This document shows, piece after piece, positions 14,991 to 23,788 of a DNA stretch of 50,964 bases (positions are counted from its first letter, which is position 1; the number at the start of each line of letters is the position of its first letter). The notes under the pieces were generated by a model. The model made no database searches, was not told the origin of the DNA, and was given only the letters and a program-made list of their open reading frames with translations. The stretch is from NCBI RefSeq assembly GCF_014653115.1, contig NZ_BNAD01000019.1, positions 1 through 50,964 on the forward strand, given 5' to 3'. This DNA comes from Nocardioides flavus (ex Wang et al. 2016) (lineage in GTDB: Bacteria; Actinomycetota; Actinomycetes; Propionibacteriales; Nocardioidaceae). The position numbers and the translations under genes are program-made.

Positions 14991-17143
14991 GACCTCCCAC
15001 CCGTCGATTTCGTGTGAGAGAGGATGCCGCGCAGCTGGTCCATCACGGCCGCCGTCATCCGGCCGAGCGAGGCCGGCTCTGCGCCATCGACCGCGGGTGT
15101 CGAGCCGTGGAAGCGCGAGACGTCGCCGAGGGCGCCCCAGTCGGCGAAGTTCAGTAACGGAACGTGGTGGAGCGCGGTTACTTCGGCGTGGTTGACCGAG
15201 CCGGTCAGGACGGGATCGGTGGACCAGGCCAGGACGGGATACACGAGGAAGCCGCTGCGGGGCAGCGCCATGGGCTCCATGAGTCCGATCAGCTCCACGC
15301 TGTGGGGGTCGAGGCCGATCTCTTCGTGGGCCTCGCGGAGGGCGGCAGCCACCGGGCCGCTGTCACAGGCGTCCACTGCGCCGCCCGGAAACACGAGCTG
15401 GCTGGGGTAGTCGGTCAGGTCGGCTGCGCGCTCGGGGAGAAGCACACCCGGTCCGCTGGGTCCGCCGGTGAGCAGGACAAGGACCGCGGCGGGCCGGAGT
15501 TGGACGGTCTCTCCGGATCCAGAGGGATGTGCGCCCGGGATGTGGGTCCGTCGCTCGAGTGCGGCCAGCCAAGGGGGTCGCGAGCCCGGTGTGGGTGAAC
15601 TGCTACGCGGAGCTGCGGCCGGCGGCATTCGTGTGGGACGAGTCCGGGGTAGCCACGTGATCGCCGCGGAACGCACTGTCAGAAGTGCAACGCCGGGGCC
15701 GGGGTCGGGGGTTTGCACCAGTCGGCTCTGCTGGCCCAGCCCGGGATGCCCGAACAGCGCCCGCGCCGGTCGTCCGGAAACGCCATGAGCCTCGTCGGCC
15801 CATTCGCCGGGGTTGTTCGCGACGGCGACCAGTGCCTGGCGGGTCCCGACCAGGTGGGCGACCGGGCCGCCGAAGGGCATCAGGGTCTCACTCATGGCGG
15901 GGACGAGAACAAGATTCGCGCCTGCTTCGGAGAGCGCGTTGACTGCCTGAGGGTTGAGCAGGTCGCGGCAGATCGCGAGGGTCAGGTGCCAGCCGTCGGC
16001 GGTGACGTAGACGCGCAGCTCGGGCCAGCCGTCGGGTTGGATGTCCTCGACCACTGGCCGATCGGCCGGCGAGTACTTGTCGTGGGTCAGCGGGTAGTCG
16101 TGGCCGCGGACCCACGCGATCGCGGTGTTGCGCCGCCGGCTGGACGCGTCGTCGACAGGAGTCTGTTGGTGGTAGCTGCCGGCGACCAGGACCCGGGGAC
16201 CGTCGGGTCGTCGTACCCACTCGTGCAGTCCCTCGGCCAGCACCTCGGTGACGCTCAGCTCAGGAAGCACCACGATCGAGGCCCCGGCGCCCGTCGCCTG
16301 CTCGATCAGGTGGTCGATCTCGGTGCGTTGCCGACCCGCCTCGCGCGGGCGAACCGGGAAGGTGCGATCCGAGGTGCCACCGGTCAGGTTGAACTCCCTG
16401 AGGTCGCGGTTGGGGTGGCAGGTGGCGATCACGGTGTCCGCATTGACGGCCCCGGACAGGATGTCGAACAGGCTGTAGTCGAATACCACCCGGAACTGGA
16501 CGACCCATTCACCCGCGAGACGGACATGGCGGGTCTCATCGAGTCGGTGGGCCAGCCGCCAGGGCGGTGAGGTGGAGCGCATCGCCGTCACCTGACGCAG
16601 GTCGGGGGTGTCGAGTGGCACCGGGTCCCCGACGGCGGGTTGGTACGGGCTGCGGCGACGAAACCAGGGGGCGAAGGTGTGGCCGTAGCGTTCGTCGATG
16701 AGCCCGGCGAGGGCTCGCGCGATGAGGACCGGCGGGATGCCGTCGGCCTGCTCCAGCGCAGCGACCAGCGCTTCCCGGACCGACGGCTCAAGAACGGTGG
16801 CCGTCCCTGGCGGCGGCAGCTTGTCGGCCACCTTGCTCACCAGCGCCATAACCACGCCCGCGCTGTGGGGATCACCCGATCGCTCCCACAGGACCCGGTG
16901 CTCGTCGCGACACAGGTGCAGAAGATGGGTCAGGGTGACGACCGGCTCGGTTTCGTGTGCGACCGCGGCCAGCATCGCAGCCATCCGGTCGGCCGGTACC
17001 GCCAGCTGAGCCACGCATGGCGCACACCCCTCACCTTCAGGTGCACATGACGCGTCCGGTAATCCAAGGAGGTCGCCCCCGACTTGTCCCTCCTTGTTTC
17101 CCTCCTGGTTCGACGTCCGCCCCAGTGTCGCGCCTGCGTTCAC
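14987..17143 (-). CDS. Nitrilase-superfamily amidohydrolase fused to a CoA-type Nudix hydrolase
   Basis: 718 residues. Residues 1-200 are an unassigned helical domain with a CAPCVAQL pair of cysteines. Residues about 225-510 are a carbon-nitrogen hydrolase with the triad Glu (VVLPELSVTE), Lys (THDKYSPAD) and Cys (LAICRDLLNP). Residues about 550-700 are a Nudix domain: VFPGGAVDACDSGPVAAALR followed by EAHEEIGLD, the form seen in CoA pyrophosphatases, including the upstream LTDYPSQ segment. A single chain with both activities suggests cleavage of an amide and a pyrophosphate in the same or linked substrate. ATGA overlap with the SGNH gene; the UbiB fragment is coupled downstream. Confidence 0.85.
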   Translation of the reverse strand: MNAGATLGRTSNQEGNKEGQVGGDLLGLPDASCAPEGEGCAPCVAQLAVPADRMAAMLAAVAHETEPVVTLTHLLHLCRDEHRVLWERSGDPHSAGVVMALVSKVADKLPPPGTATVLEPSVREALVAALEQADGIPPVLIARALAGLIDERYGHTFAPWFRRRSPYQPAVGDPVPLDTPDLRQVTAMRSTSPPWRLAHRLDETRHVRLAGEWVVQFRVVFDYSLFDILSGAVNADTVIATCHPNRDLREFNLTGGTSDRTFPVRPREAGRQRTEIDHLIEQATGAGASIVVLPELSVTEVLAEGLHEWVRRPDGPRVLVAGSYHQQTPVDDASSRRRNTAIAWVRGHDYPLTHDKYSPADRPVVEDIQPDGWPELRVYVTADGWHLTLAICRDLLNPQAVNALSEAGANLVLVPAMSETLMPFGGPVAHLVGTRQALVAVANNPGEWADEAHGVSGRPARALFGHPGLGQQSRLVQTPDPGPGVALLTVRSAAITWLPRTRPTRMPPAAAPRSSSPTPGSRPPWLAALERRTHIPGAHPSGSGETVQLRPAAVLVLLTGGPSGPGVLLPERAADLTDYPSQLVFPGGAVDACDSGPVAAALREAHEEIGLDPHSVELIGLMEPMALPRSGFLVYPVLAWSTDPVLTGSVNHAEVTALHHVPLLNFADWGALGDVSRFHGSTPAVDGAEPASLGRMTAAVMDQLRGILSHTKSTGGRS

Positions 17144-18039
17144 GCCACGCCTCCGATGCTGACCAGACCCATATTCCTGATGGTGGGAGATTCGGTGCGT
17201 CGCGTGACAGCGGCGAGGACCGCTGGTGCCAGCACGTCAGCGATCCGGGAGTAACCGGCCCCGGACGGGTGAAAGCGGTCGCGGCTCATCAGCTCGGAAT
17301 TGGTCAGGAACTCGCGGCCCACCAGCCCCCTCACGTCCACAAGGTCAACACCACTTCCCGCGTCGAGGACCGCACGCACGTGAACTCTCCGGACCACGCC
17401 AGCTCGGAGCCGCAGGACCGCCCGCAGAACAGCCGGCACTGATCGCATGGCTCCGAACTCCGGCAAGCTGCTCATCACCACCGGCGCGCCGAGCTGGTGC
17501 AGTCGTGCCAGCAGATTGGCCGTGTCCTCGGCGAGCTGACGGGTCCGCGTCAGGTGCGTCACATCGTTCGCGCCGACAAGGAGGACGACTACATCGGGCA
17601 GTCCGAGTCCCGGCGTCAGCTGCTTGGTGAGCACGTCGTAGGTGCGCGCGCCGGGTTGAGCGTGGCTGACCACGTGCACGGGTCGACCCGTGCGCGCCGC
17701 CACCCGTTGCGCGATCTGGGCCGGCAAGGCTGCGGCTGGCTGTGTGACTCCGACCCCGGCCATGCCCGAGTCGCCGAGTGCCAGCAGCTCGAGGGGCTTG
17801 CCGTCGGCCAGGGTGGGGTCTGGCGGCGCAACAGTGAGGTCGATGGTCCCCGGATAGCTTGCTTGACTCCCGTAGCGCCGGCGCGCCTCGTGCAGCTGCA
17901 GCGCACTCACCGCAGCCGCTGCCGCGGCCATGCCTGCGAGGGAGAGCACGAAATTGCTGACGAGCACCGGACGAGGACCGGGCCGGCGTGCACCGCTGTG
18001 TTCATGGGGTGCGCACGCATGGAGGTGCTGGTCGCTCAT
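17140..18039 (-). CDS. SGNH/GDSL-family hydrolase, membrane-anchored
   Basis: 299 residues: a short His-rich N-terminus, a helix at about 25-47 (LVSNFVLSLAGMAAAAAAVSA), then the SGNH blocks: Ser in ALGDSGMAGVG, Gly in the block-II region, Asn in LLVGANDVTHL, and Asp/His in SRDRFHPSGAGY. Such esterases act on lipids or acylated cell-wall sugars; substrate unknown. It is the first gene of a coupled operon with the nitrilase-Nudix fusion. Divergent from the phosphoketolase across 160 bp. Confidence 0.85.
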   Translation of the reverse strand: MSDQHLHACAPHEHSGARRPGPRPVLVSNFVLSLAGMAAAAAAVSALQLHEARRRYGSQASYPGTIDLTVAPPDPTLADGKPLELLALGDSGMAGVGVTQPAAALPAQIAQRVAARTGRPVHVVSHAQPGARTYDVLTKQLTPGLGLPDVVVLLVGANDVTHLTRTRQLAEDTANLLARLHQLGAPVVMSSLPEFGAMRSVPAVLRAVLRLRAGVVRRVHVRAVLDAGSGVDLVDVRGLVGREFLTNSELMSRDRFHPSGAGYSRIADVLAPAVLAAVTRRTESPTIRNMGLVSIGGVA

Positions 18040-18198
18040 GTGTCCACGGTCGCGCTGGCAGATGGCGGTTCTGGTGTGCTCAGGTCAAGTTCACATGAAG
18101 ATCGTTGGTCCGCCGTCCTGGGCGCCAGCAGGCCCACGGATCAGGGTCTAGGGTCGAAGCGGATCCGGGAAATCTATCGATCGAGAAGGTGAGCGTCG

Positions 18199-20623
18199 AT
18201 GACATCCGACCTCGACCGCGCGCGACCTGCAGCTGACCTGGTGGAGCGGCTGGCCCGTCCCGTCCCCAGTGAGGTGGCGTCGATGGACGCCTGGTGGCGT
18301 GCCAACAACTACCTGACCATCGGACAGATCTACCTCCTGGACAATCCGCTGCTGCGAGAACCGCTGACCTCTGACCACATCAAGCCCCGCTTGCTGGGCC
18401 ATTGGGGCACCAGCCCCGGTCTGTCGTTCATCTACACCCCACGCTAGCCGTCTGATCCAGCACACGGGCCAGGAGATGGTCTACCTTGCCGGGCCCGGAC
18501 ACGGAGGCCCCGCGCTGGTCGCAGCCGGGTACCTCGAGGGCACCTACTCCGAGGTGTATCCCCGTGTCGGTCAGGACGAACGGGGCCTACGTCAGCTGTT
18601 CCGGCAGTTCTCGGCCCCGGGTGGGATCCCCAGCCACGTGTCGGTGACGACGCCAGGTTCGATCCACGAGGGCGGAGAGCTCGGTTACGTGCTCGTCCAC
18701 GCCTTCGGCGCGGTGATGGACAACCCGGACCTCATCGCTCTGGCTGTGGTCGGTGACGGTGAGGCGGAGACCGCTCCTCTCGAGGGGTCGTGGAAGGGCA
18801 TCTCGTTCCTCAACCCCGAGCGCGACGGCGCCGTACTCCCGATCCTGCACCTCAACGGCGCGAAGATCTCCGGACCGACGGTGCTGGCGCGCAAGGACCC
18901 GGGCGAGGTCCGCGCGTTGCTCACCGGGCACGGGTACGAGGTGATCGAGGTCGAGGGTGATGACCTGCCGGGGATGCACCACCGATTCGCCGCGGCCCTC
19001 GCCCATGCCTGGGGCAAGATCCGCGCGATCCAGGCAGCGGCGCGCGGCGGGGAGTGGGACGGATCCCGGCCGCGGTGGCCACTGATCATTCTGCGGACCC
19101 CGAAGGGATGGACCGGCCCCGAGAGCGTCGACGGCGTACGGGTGACCGGGACCTGGCGTTCTCACCAGGTTCCGTTGTCGGGTGTGAAGGGGAACGAGGA
19201 GCATCTGCGGGTGCTCGAGACCTGGCTGCGGTCCTACCGCCCCGAGGAGCTGTTCGACGACGACGGCGCCCCGACCGCAATCGTCCGGAGCGCCAACCCC
19301 GACGGTGCGCTGCGGATGAGCGCAAACCTCCACGCCAACGGGGGACTGTTGACCCGGGACCTCGACGTCCCCGATTTCCGCGACTACGCCATTGCCGTCT
19401 CGCACCCGGGTGCTGGCCGTGCCGAGTCCACCAGGAAGCTCGGCGAGCTGATGCGCGACCTGTACCGGGACAATCCCGACCGGTTCCGCCTGTTCTGCCC
19501 GGACGAGACCAACAGCAACCGGCTCGGTGCGGTCTTCGAGGCCTCCGACCGCGGCTTCGCCGAGCGAACCGATCCCGACGATGTCGGCATCTCTCGCAAC
19601 GGACGCGTCATGGAAGTGCTCTCGGAGCACAACTGCCACGGCTGGCTCGAGGGGTACACGCTGACCGGGCGGCATGGCTGGTTCGCCACCTACGAAGCCT
19701 TCGCCATGGTCAGCGCCTCACAGACAGTTCAGCACGCCAAGTGGCTGGAAGAGGCCGAGAAGATACCGTGGCGTGCCAAGGTACCCAGCCTCAACATCCT
19801 GCTGACCTCCACGGCCTGGCGCAACGACCACAACGGCTTCAGCCACCAGGGCCCGGGACTGATCCAGAACGTCATCACCCAACGCGGCACCGTGGGGCGT
19901 GTCTACTTCCCACCCGACGCCAACTGTCTGCTGTCCGTGGCCGACCACTGCCTGCGGTCCCGCTCGTACCTGAACCTAGTCGTGATCGACAAACAACCGC
20001 AGCTGCAATGGCTGCCGATCGAGCAGGCCATCGACCACTGTGCCCGCGGTGCCGGCGTCTGGTCGTGGGCGGGCACCGACGACGGGAGCGCCGACCCCGA
20101 CATCGTCCTGGCCTGCGCGGGCGACGTCGTCACCATGGAGACCGTCGCCGCCGCCGCGATCTTGCGAGAACACCTCCCGCACTTCCGCACCCGCGTCGTC
20201 AACGTGGTCGACCTCATGACGCTGACACGTCGAAAGGACCACCCACACGGGATGGACGAGACCCGTTTCAAGGAGCTGTTCACCGACCACGTGGACGTGG
20301 TCTTCGCCTTCCACGGATACCCCGGGGCCGTGCACCAGCTCGTCCACGGCCGTCCGGATGCCGACCGGTTCCGCGTCCGCGGCTTCATCGAGGAGGGCAC
20401 CACCACGACACCCTTCGACATGGTCGTGCGCAACAGGGCATCGCGCTACCACCTCGTGATGGACGCCCTCAACAACGCCCGACGCACACCTCCGGGAGCC
20501 AGCGACCTCAAGGCATGGTGCCAGCAGAGACTGGCAGAGCACGAGACCTACGTCATAGAGCACCTCGAGGACATGCCCGACATCCGCGAGTGGGTCCTGG
20601 GCGACTGGGCAGACCAAGGCTGA
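18199..20623 (+). pseudogene. xfp: Phosphoketolase, one-base frameshift near the 5' end
   Basis: The first 82 residues (ATG 18199, site GAAGGTGAG) include MDAWWRANNYLTIGQIYL and GHWGTSPGLSFIY, then hit a stop at 18445. The C4 run at 18437-18440 has one base too many; with three Cs the frame reads THASRLIQHTGQEMVYLAGP and joins the 715-residue remainder, giving about 808 residues, the normal length. TPP-binding GDGEAETAPLEGSWKG is intact, as are ILHLNGAKISGPT and HQGPGLIQN. The enzyme splits xylulose-5-P or fructose-6-P into acetyl-phosphate and an aldose phosphate. Acetate kinase at 34495 could use the product. A sequencing error is more likely than a dead gene. Confidence 0.88.
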
Positions 20624-20754
20624 GGCGCGCGCCGGAAGCGTCCAAGTGCGCGCATCGTGCGTGGTTGGGGTCGTCCGACTCTGCTGCGGACACGGTGGGT
20701 TGCGCCATGCTGAGGACCAAAGCACCCCGATGGTTGACCTGAGGAGATATTTCC

Positions 20755-21163
20755 GTGCCCATCTCACCGCGCCCTCCCAGTGAGCTGGCGACGGGCACCC
20801 ACCGGCTTCACCCGGACCCTTCGATCAACTTCCAGCTCGACCGGTGGATTGCTTGGACCCGGGGGACGCGCGCTGGGCGACATCCGCAGGATCGCTCCGC
20901 AGCTCACGGACTACGAGACGAATCGGCGCCTGTCCCTGGAGCTGGCCCACACTGCATACGGCGAGGGTGACCTGCTCCGGGCCGCATTCACGTGCGGGCG
21001 GCCGAGTTCTTCGTTCGTGGTGACGATCCTGACAAGCTGCCGTTGAGGGCGCGGTTCGTCGACCTGGTCCTACGCAGCCGGTCGATGGCGGCCGGGGACC
21101 GCGACCGCATCCCCTACGGTGATGGGTGGTTGCCGGCCTACCGGTTCCTGGAACCAGCACACG
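20755..21163 (+). pseudogene. Alpha/beta hydrolase, 5' part (two frameshifts, truncated)
   Basis: GTG 20755 follows GAGGAG at a good distance. The frame reads PSINFQLDRWIAWT, shifts near the G5 run at about 20860 to GGRALGDIRRIAPQLTDYET ... LLRAAF, then loses one base at about 20990 to continue HVRAAEFFVRGDDPDK ... GDGWLPAYRFLEP. Together this is the helical N-terminal part of a known actinobacterial alpha/beta-hydrolase group. It ends at about 21160, where an antisense sigma-factor gene fragment begins. The matching C-terminal part is at 21839-22149. Not functional. Confidence 0.65.
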
Positions 21164-21538
21164 GGCAGCCTCGGCCTTCGCATCGACCCTTGCCGCCACG
21201 TCGCCCTCAACATCGTCAGTGAGCACGCCGAGCGGGAGACGTTGCAACAGGCTGCGGTGGCGTCGCTTGGCCCTAGTCGTGTTGCGAACAACGTTGTGCG
21301 CAACGCCGAACACCCATGCAAGACCCGCGGACTCGGCGCGCAGCGTCGCGCGCAGCCGCCAAGCCTCAAGAAACACCAGCGAGGTGCAGTCTTGCGCCGT
21401 TTCCCACTCGCCGGTGCGTCTCAAACAGAACCCGAACACGGGATCAGACAGCTCGGCGTAGAGCGTCTCGAAAGCAATCGCGTCGCCAGCACGCACGCCG
21501 GACCACAGTTCGCACCCGTCGATCTGTCGCTCGGTCAC
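21164..21538 (-). pseudogene. Truncated ECF sigma factor (region 2 only)
   Basis: GTG 21538 starts a frame with sigma-70 region 2: FETLYAELSDPVFGFCLRRT, TAQDCTSLVFLEAWRLR and AWVFGVAHNVVRNTTRAKRR. Homology continues to VDAKAEAARVL and stops at about 21164, before region 4, where the promoter -35 recognition helix should be. The frame then runs on antisense to the hydrolase fragment to 20825 without meaning. It belongs to the segment that replaced the middle of the hydrolase. About 300 bp from 21539 to 21838 hold nothing I can recognise. Confidence 0.65.
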
Positions 21539-21838
21539 ATCAGTTAGTGTCCGCGCCTCGGCAAGGGTTCCAGAAACCGGCCGCAGATCTTGAAGCGATC
21601 AGGCAGTCAAGCAGGCGCTCATGCTCGCATCGGTAGCGGGGCCCACCTCTAATCTTGAGCTGGACGAATCTGGCCTCCATGGCGGCGCCACTGGTCCACC
21701 CCACAGGAATGCCGCAACTGAAGGGGCCTTGGGATAACTCCCTGGTGCCAAGTCAGACCGTCACACCGGGGCCAGTTGCGGTTGACAAACTCACCCAGCG
21801 GCGTTCCTGAAGATGGCGACACGCTTCCAGACCGCGTC

Positions 21839-22149
21839 GTACTCTCCCCGCGTAGCCGCCGACTGCCTCCTGTTGGCAGCGGCGGAGGACCACTATGTCC
21901 CCCCTGACCCAGTTCCATCAGCAGTTCGCCACCCTGACCGGTGCCCGGTCAGTGACCGGTCATGTCCTCACCCGAGCCGACAACGCCCAGGCCCACTGCC
22001 ACGTCGGCAACATCGATCTCTCCGTGGCGCTGATCAGCAGCTGGCTGGACCAGATGGCCGGACTGGACCAGGCACGAGATCAGTCAGCTCGGCGGGCTGA
22101 CCCGGACCGTCCGGCGGGCCTCACGGACAGTACCGACGGAACTTCATAG
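21839..22149 (+). pseudogene. Alpha/beta hydrolase, 3' part (frameshifted)
   Basis: The frame reads SPRVAADCLLLAAAEDHYVP, with the catalytic Asp and conserved His-Tyr/Phe-Val/Ile-Pro of the hydrolase acid loop. A C6 run at about 21898-21903 has one base too many and moves the frame to LTQFHQQFATLTGARSVTGH and AHCHVGNIDLSVALISSWLD, where His-Cys-x-Val-Gly-Asn carries the catalytic His. The end is at 22149. With 20755-21163 it makes both ends of one hydrolase; roughly 150 residues including the nucleophile elbow are missing. Confidence 0.6.
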
Positions 22150-22212
22150 AACCTTCACCGGCGCCATGCAGAACCCTCATCGGGCCGCGGTTACCTGAAA
22201 GACACCAAGGCA

Positions 22213-22227
22213 TACCACACCCCGGTA
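22213..22227. promoter_or_regulatory. Candidate CsoR operator
   Basis: TACC-ACACCCC-GGTA, a 15-bp dyad 56 bp before the csoR ATG. The same 15-bp layout, TACC-N7-GGTA, occurs at 30486-30500 before the cupredoxin copper ATPase. CsoR operators are GC-rich pseudo-palindromes with ends of this kind; the assignment is by position and matching pair. Confidence 0.5.
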
Positions 22228-22283
22228 CGGTCCACGTATCCGACGGGATGCGGGTTGCCCCCACCGATGGGAGGAGAACCGCC

Positions 22284-22565
22284 ATGGCGAGCGGCAGCAG
22301 CGTGCAGCGAGAGCTGATCAATCGGCTGAGCCGCATCGAGGGTCAGGTGCGGGGCATCTCGCGGATGGTGGATGAGGACAAGTACTGCATCGACATCCTC
22401 ACCCAGGTGTCGGCGGCGTCTCGTGCCCTGCAGTGTGTGGCCCTGCAGCTGTTGGAGGACCACATGCAGCATTGCCTGATCGACGCGGCACGGGCAGGCG
22501 GCCCGGAGCGCGACGACAAGCTCAAGGAGGCCTCGGCAGCGATCGGCCGGCTCGTTCGCAGTTAG
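22284..22565 (+). CDS. csoR: CsoR-family copper-sensing repressor
   Basis: 93 residues from ATG 22284 after GGAGGAG. The all-helical DUF156 fold is visible (INRLSRIEGQVRGISRMV) with the Cu(I) ligand set x-Cys-His-Cys: Cys in DKYCIDIL, His and Cys in HMQHC. This distinguishes it from nickel (RcnR) and formaldehyde (FrmR) relatives. Copper binding releases it from DNA. It lies upstream of GAPDH and the CPD-type ATPase and probably controls them and the cupredoxin ATPase. Confidence 0.92.
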   Translation: MASGSSVQRELINRLSRIEGQVRGISRMVDEDKYCIDILTQVSAASRALQCVALQLLEDHMQHCLIDAARAGGPERDDKLKEASAAIGRLVRS

Positions 22566-22648
22566 CGGACCGCCGGCGTGAGCACGATCCGCTCCACCAA
22601 GCCCAACAGCCCACGCACACCAACCGATCAGAACGAAGGAGAGCTCTC

Positions 22649-23716
22649 GTGACTCAGGACGTGATTCGCGTGGCGGTCAACGGCTACGGGGTGATCGGCA
22701 AACGGGTCGTGGACGCGGTCTGCACCATGCCGGACATGGAGCTGGTCGGCGTCGCCGATGTAGTCGGGGACTGGCGCATTCGCGCCGCGGTCGGGCAGAA
22801 CATCGCGGTCTTCGCCTCGACCGGTCAGGCCGACGCCGCGATGCGTGCCGCCGGCGTGCCGGTGGCGGGGAGCCTGGAGGACCTGCTTGCCACGGTCGAT
22901 GTGGTGGTGGACACCACCCCGAAGAAGATCGCGACGGCCAACGTGCCTGCCTACCGGGCGGCTGGGGTGAAGGCGGTGTTCCAGGGTGGTGAGGCTCATG
23001 CCACCACTGGGCACTCCTTCGTTGCGCAGGCCAACTACGCCACCGCGGTCGGGCGGGACATGACCCGGGTCGTGTCGTGCAACACCACCAGTGTGGTCCG
23101 GGTGCTGGGCGCGTTGCAGGACGCCAGCCTGCTGGCACGCGCCCGGGGCGTGCTGATCCGGCGTGCCACCGACCCGGGGGAGTCCCACCTGGGCGGGGTG
23201 ATGAACACCGTCGTGCCTGAGGCGTCCATTCCTTCCCACCAAGGCCCGGACGCACTTACGGTACGACCAGACCTGGACGTGGTGACCATGGCCGCAAAGG
23301 CGGCGCATACCCAGACCCACAACCACTACTGGACCCTGCAGCTGACGCGTCGCGCCAGTCGGGAAGAGGTGCTGGAGGCGTTGCGAGCCGCCCCGCGGAT
23401 CGCCTTCATCAAGATGGCGGACGGACTGACCGGGTTGAACACCACCGTCGAGCTCATGCGGGACCTCGGCCGTCCCCGCGGCGACATGTGGGAGGTCGCG
23501 ATCTGGGAGGACGTGCTGGCGGTGCAGGATGACGAGGCGTTCTTGACCTACCAGGTCTACAACGAGGCAATCGTGATCCCAGAGACGATCGACGCGATCC
23601 GAGCCTTGACCGGCAGCGTGCCCGACGGAGCGACGTCGATCGCGATGACCGACCAGGCCCTGGGCATGCGCAGAGAGTTCCTCCCGCAGCCGGTGCGGGC
23701 ACTCACCGACGGCTGA
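22649..23716 (+). CDS. Type II (archaeal-type) glyceraldehyde-3-phosphate dehydrogenase
   Basis: 355 residues from GTG 22649 after GAAGGAG. Rossmann motif NGYGVIGKRVVDAV, the Thr-Thr-Pro-Lys loop (VDTTPKKIA), FQGGEAH, and the active-site Cys144 in VVSCNTTSVVR are features of the archaeal NAD(P)-dependent enzyme, not of bacterial GapA (SCTTN). It converts glyceraldehyde-3-P to 1,3-bisphosphoglycerate. Between csoR and a metal ATPase, it may replace a metal- or thiol-sensitive GapA under copper stress; that role is inference. The family is rare in bacteria, so transfer is likely. Confidence 0.85.
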   Translation: MTQDVIRVAVNGYGVIGKRVVDAVCTMPDMELVGVADVVGDWRIRAAVGQNIAVFASTGQADAAMRAAGVPVAGSLEDLLATVDVVVDTTPKKIATANVPAYRAAGVKAVFQGGEAHATTGHSFVAQANYATAVGRDMTRVVSCNTTSVVRVLGALQDASLLARARGVLIRRATDPGESHLGGVMNTVVPEASIPSHQGPDALTVRPDLDVVTMAAKAAHTQTHNHYWTLQLTRRASREEVLEALRAAPRIAFIKMADGLTGLNTTVELMRDLGRPRGDMWEVAIWEDVLAVQDDEAFLTYQVYNEAIVIPETIDAIRALTGSVPDGATSIAMTDQALGMRREFLPQPVRALTDG

Positions 23717-23788
23717 TCACCAGCACGGCGGCGCGACCATCGGTCGCCCCGGGACAGGCACAGCGGCTGAGCCGCAGAAGGAGACGAC

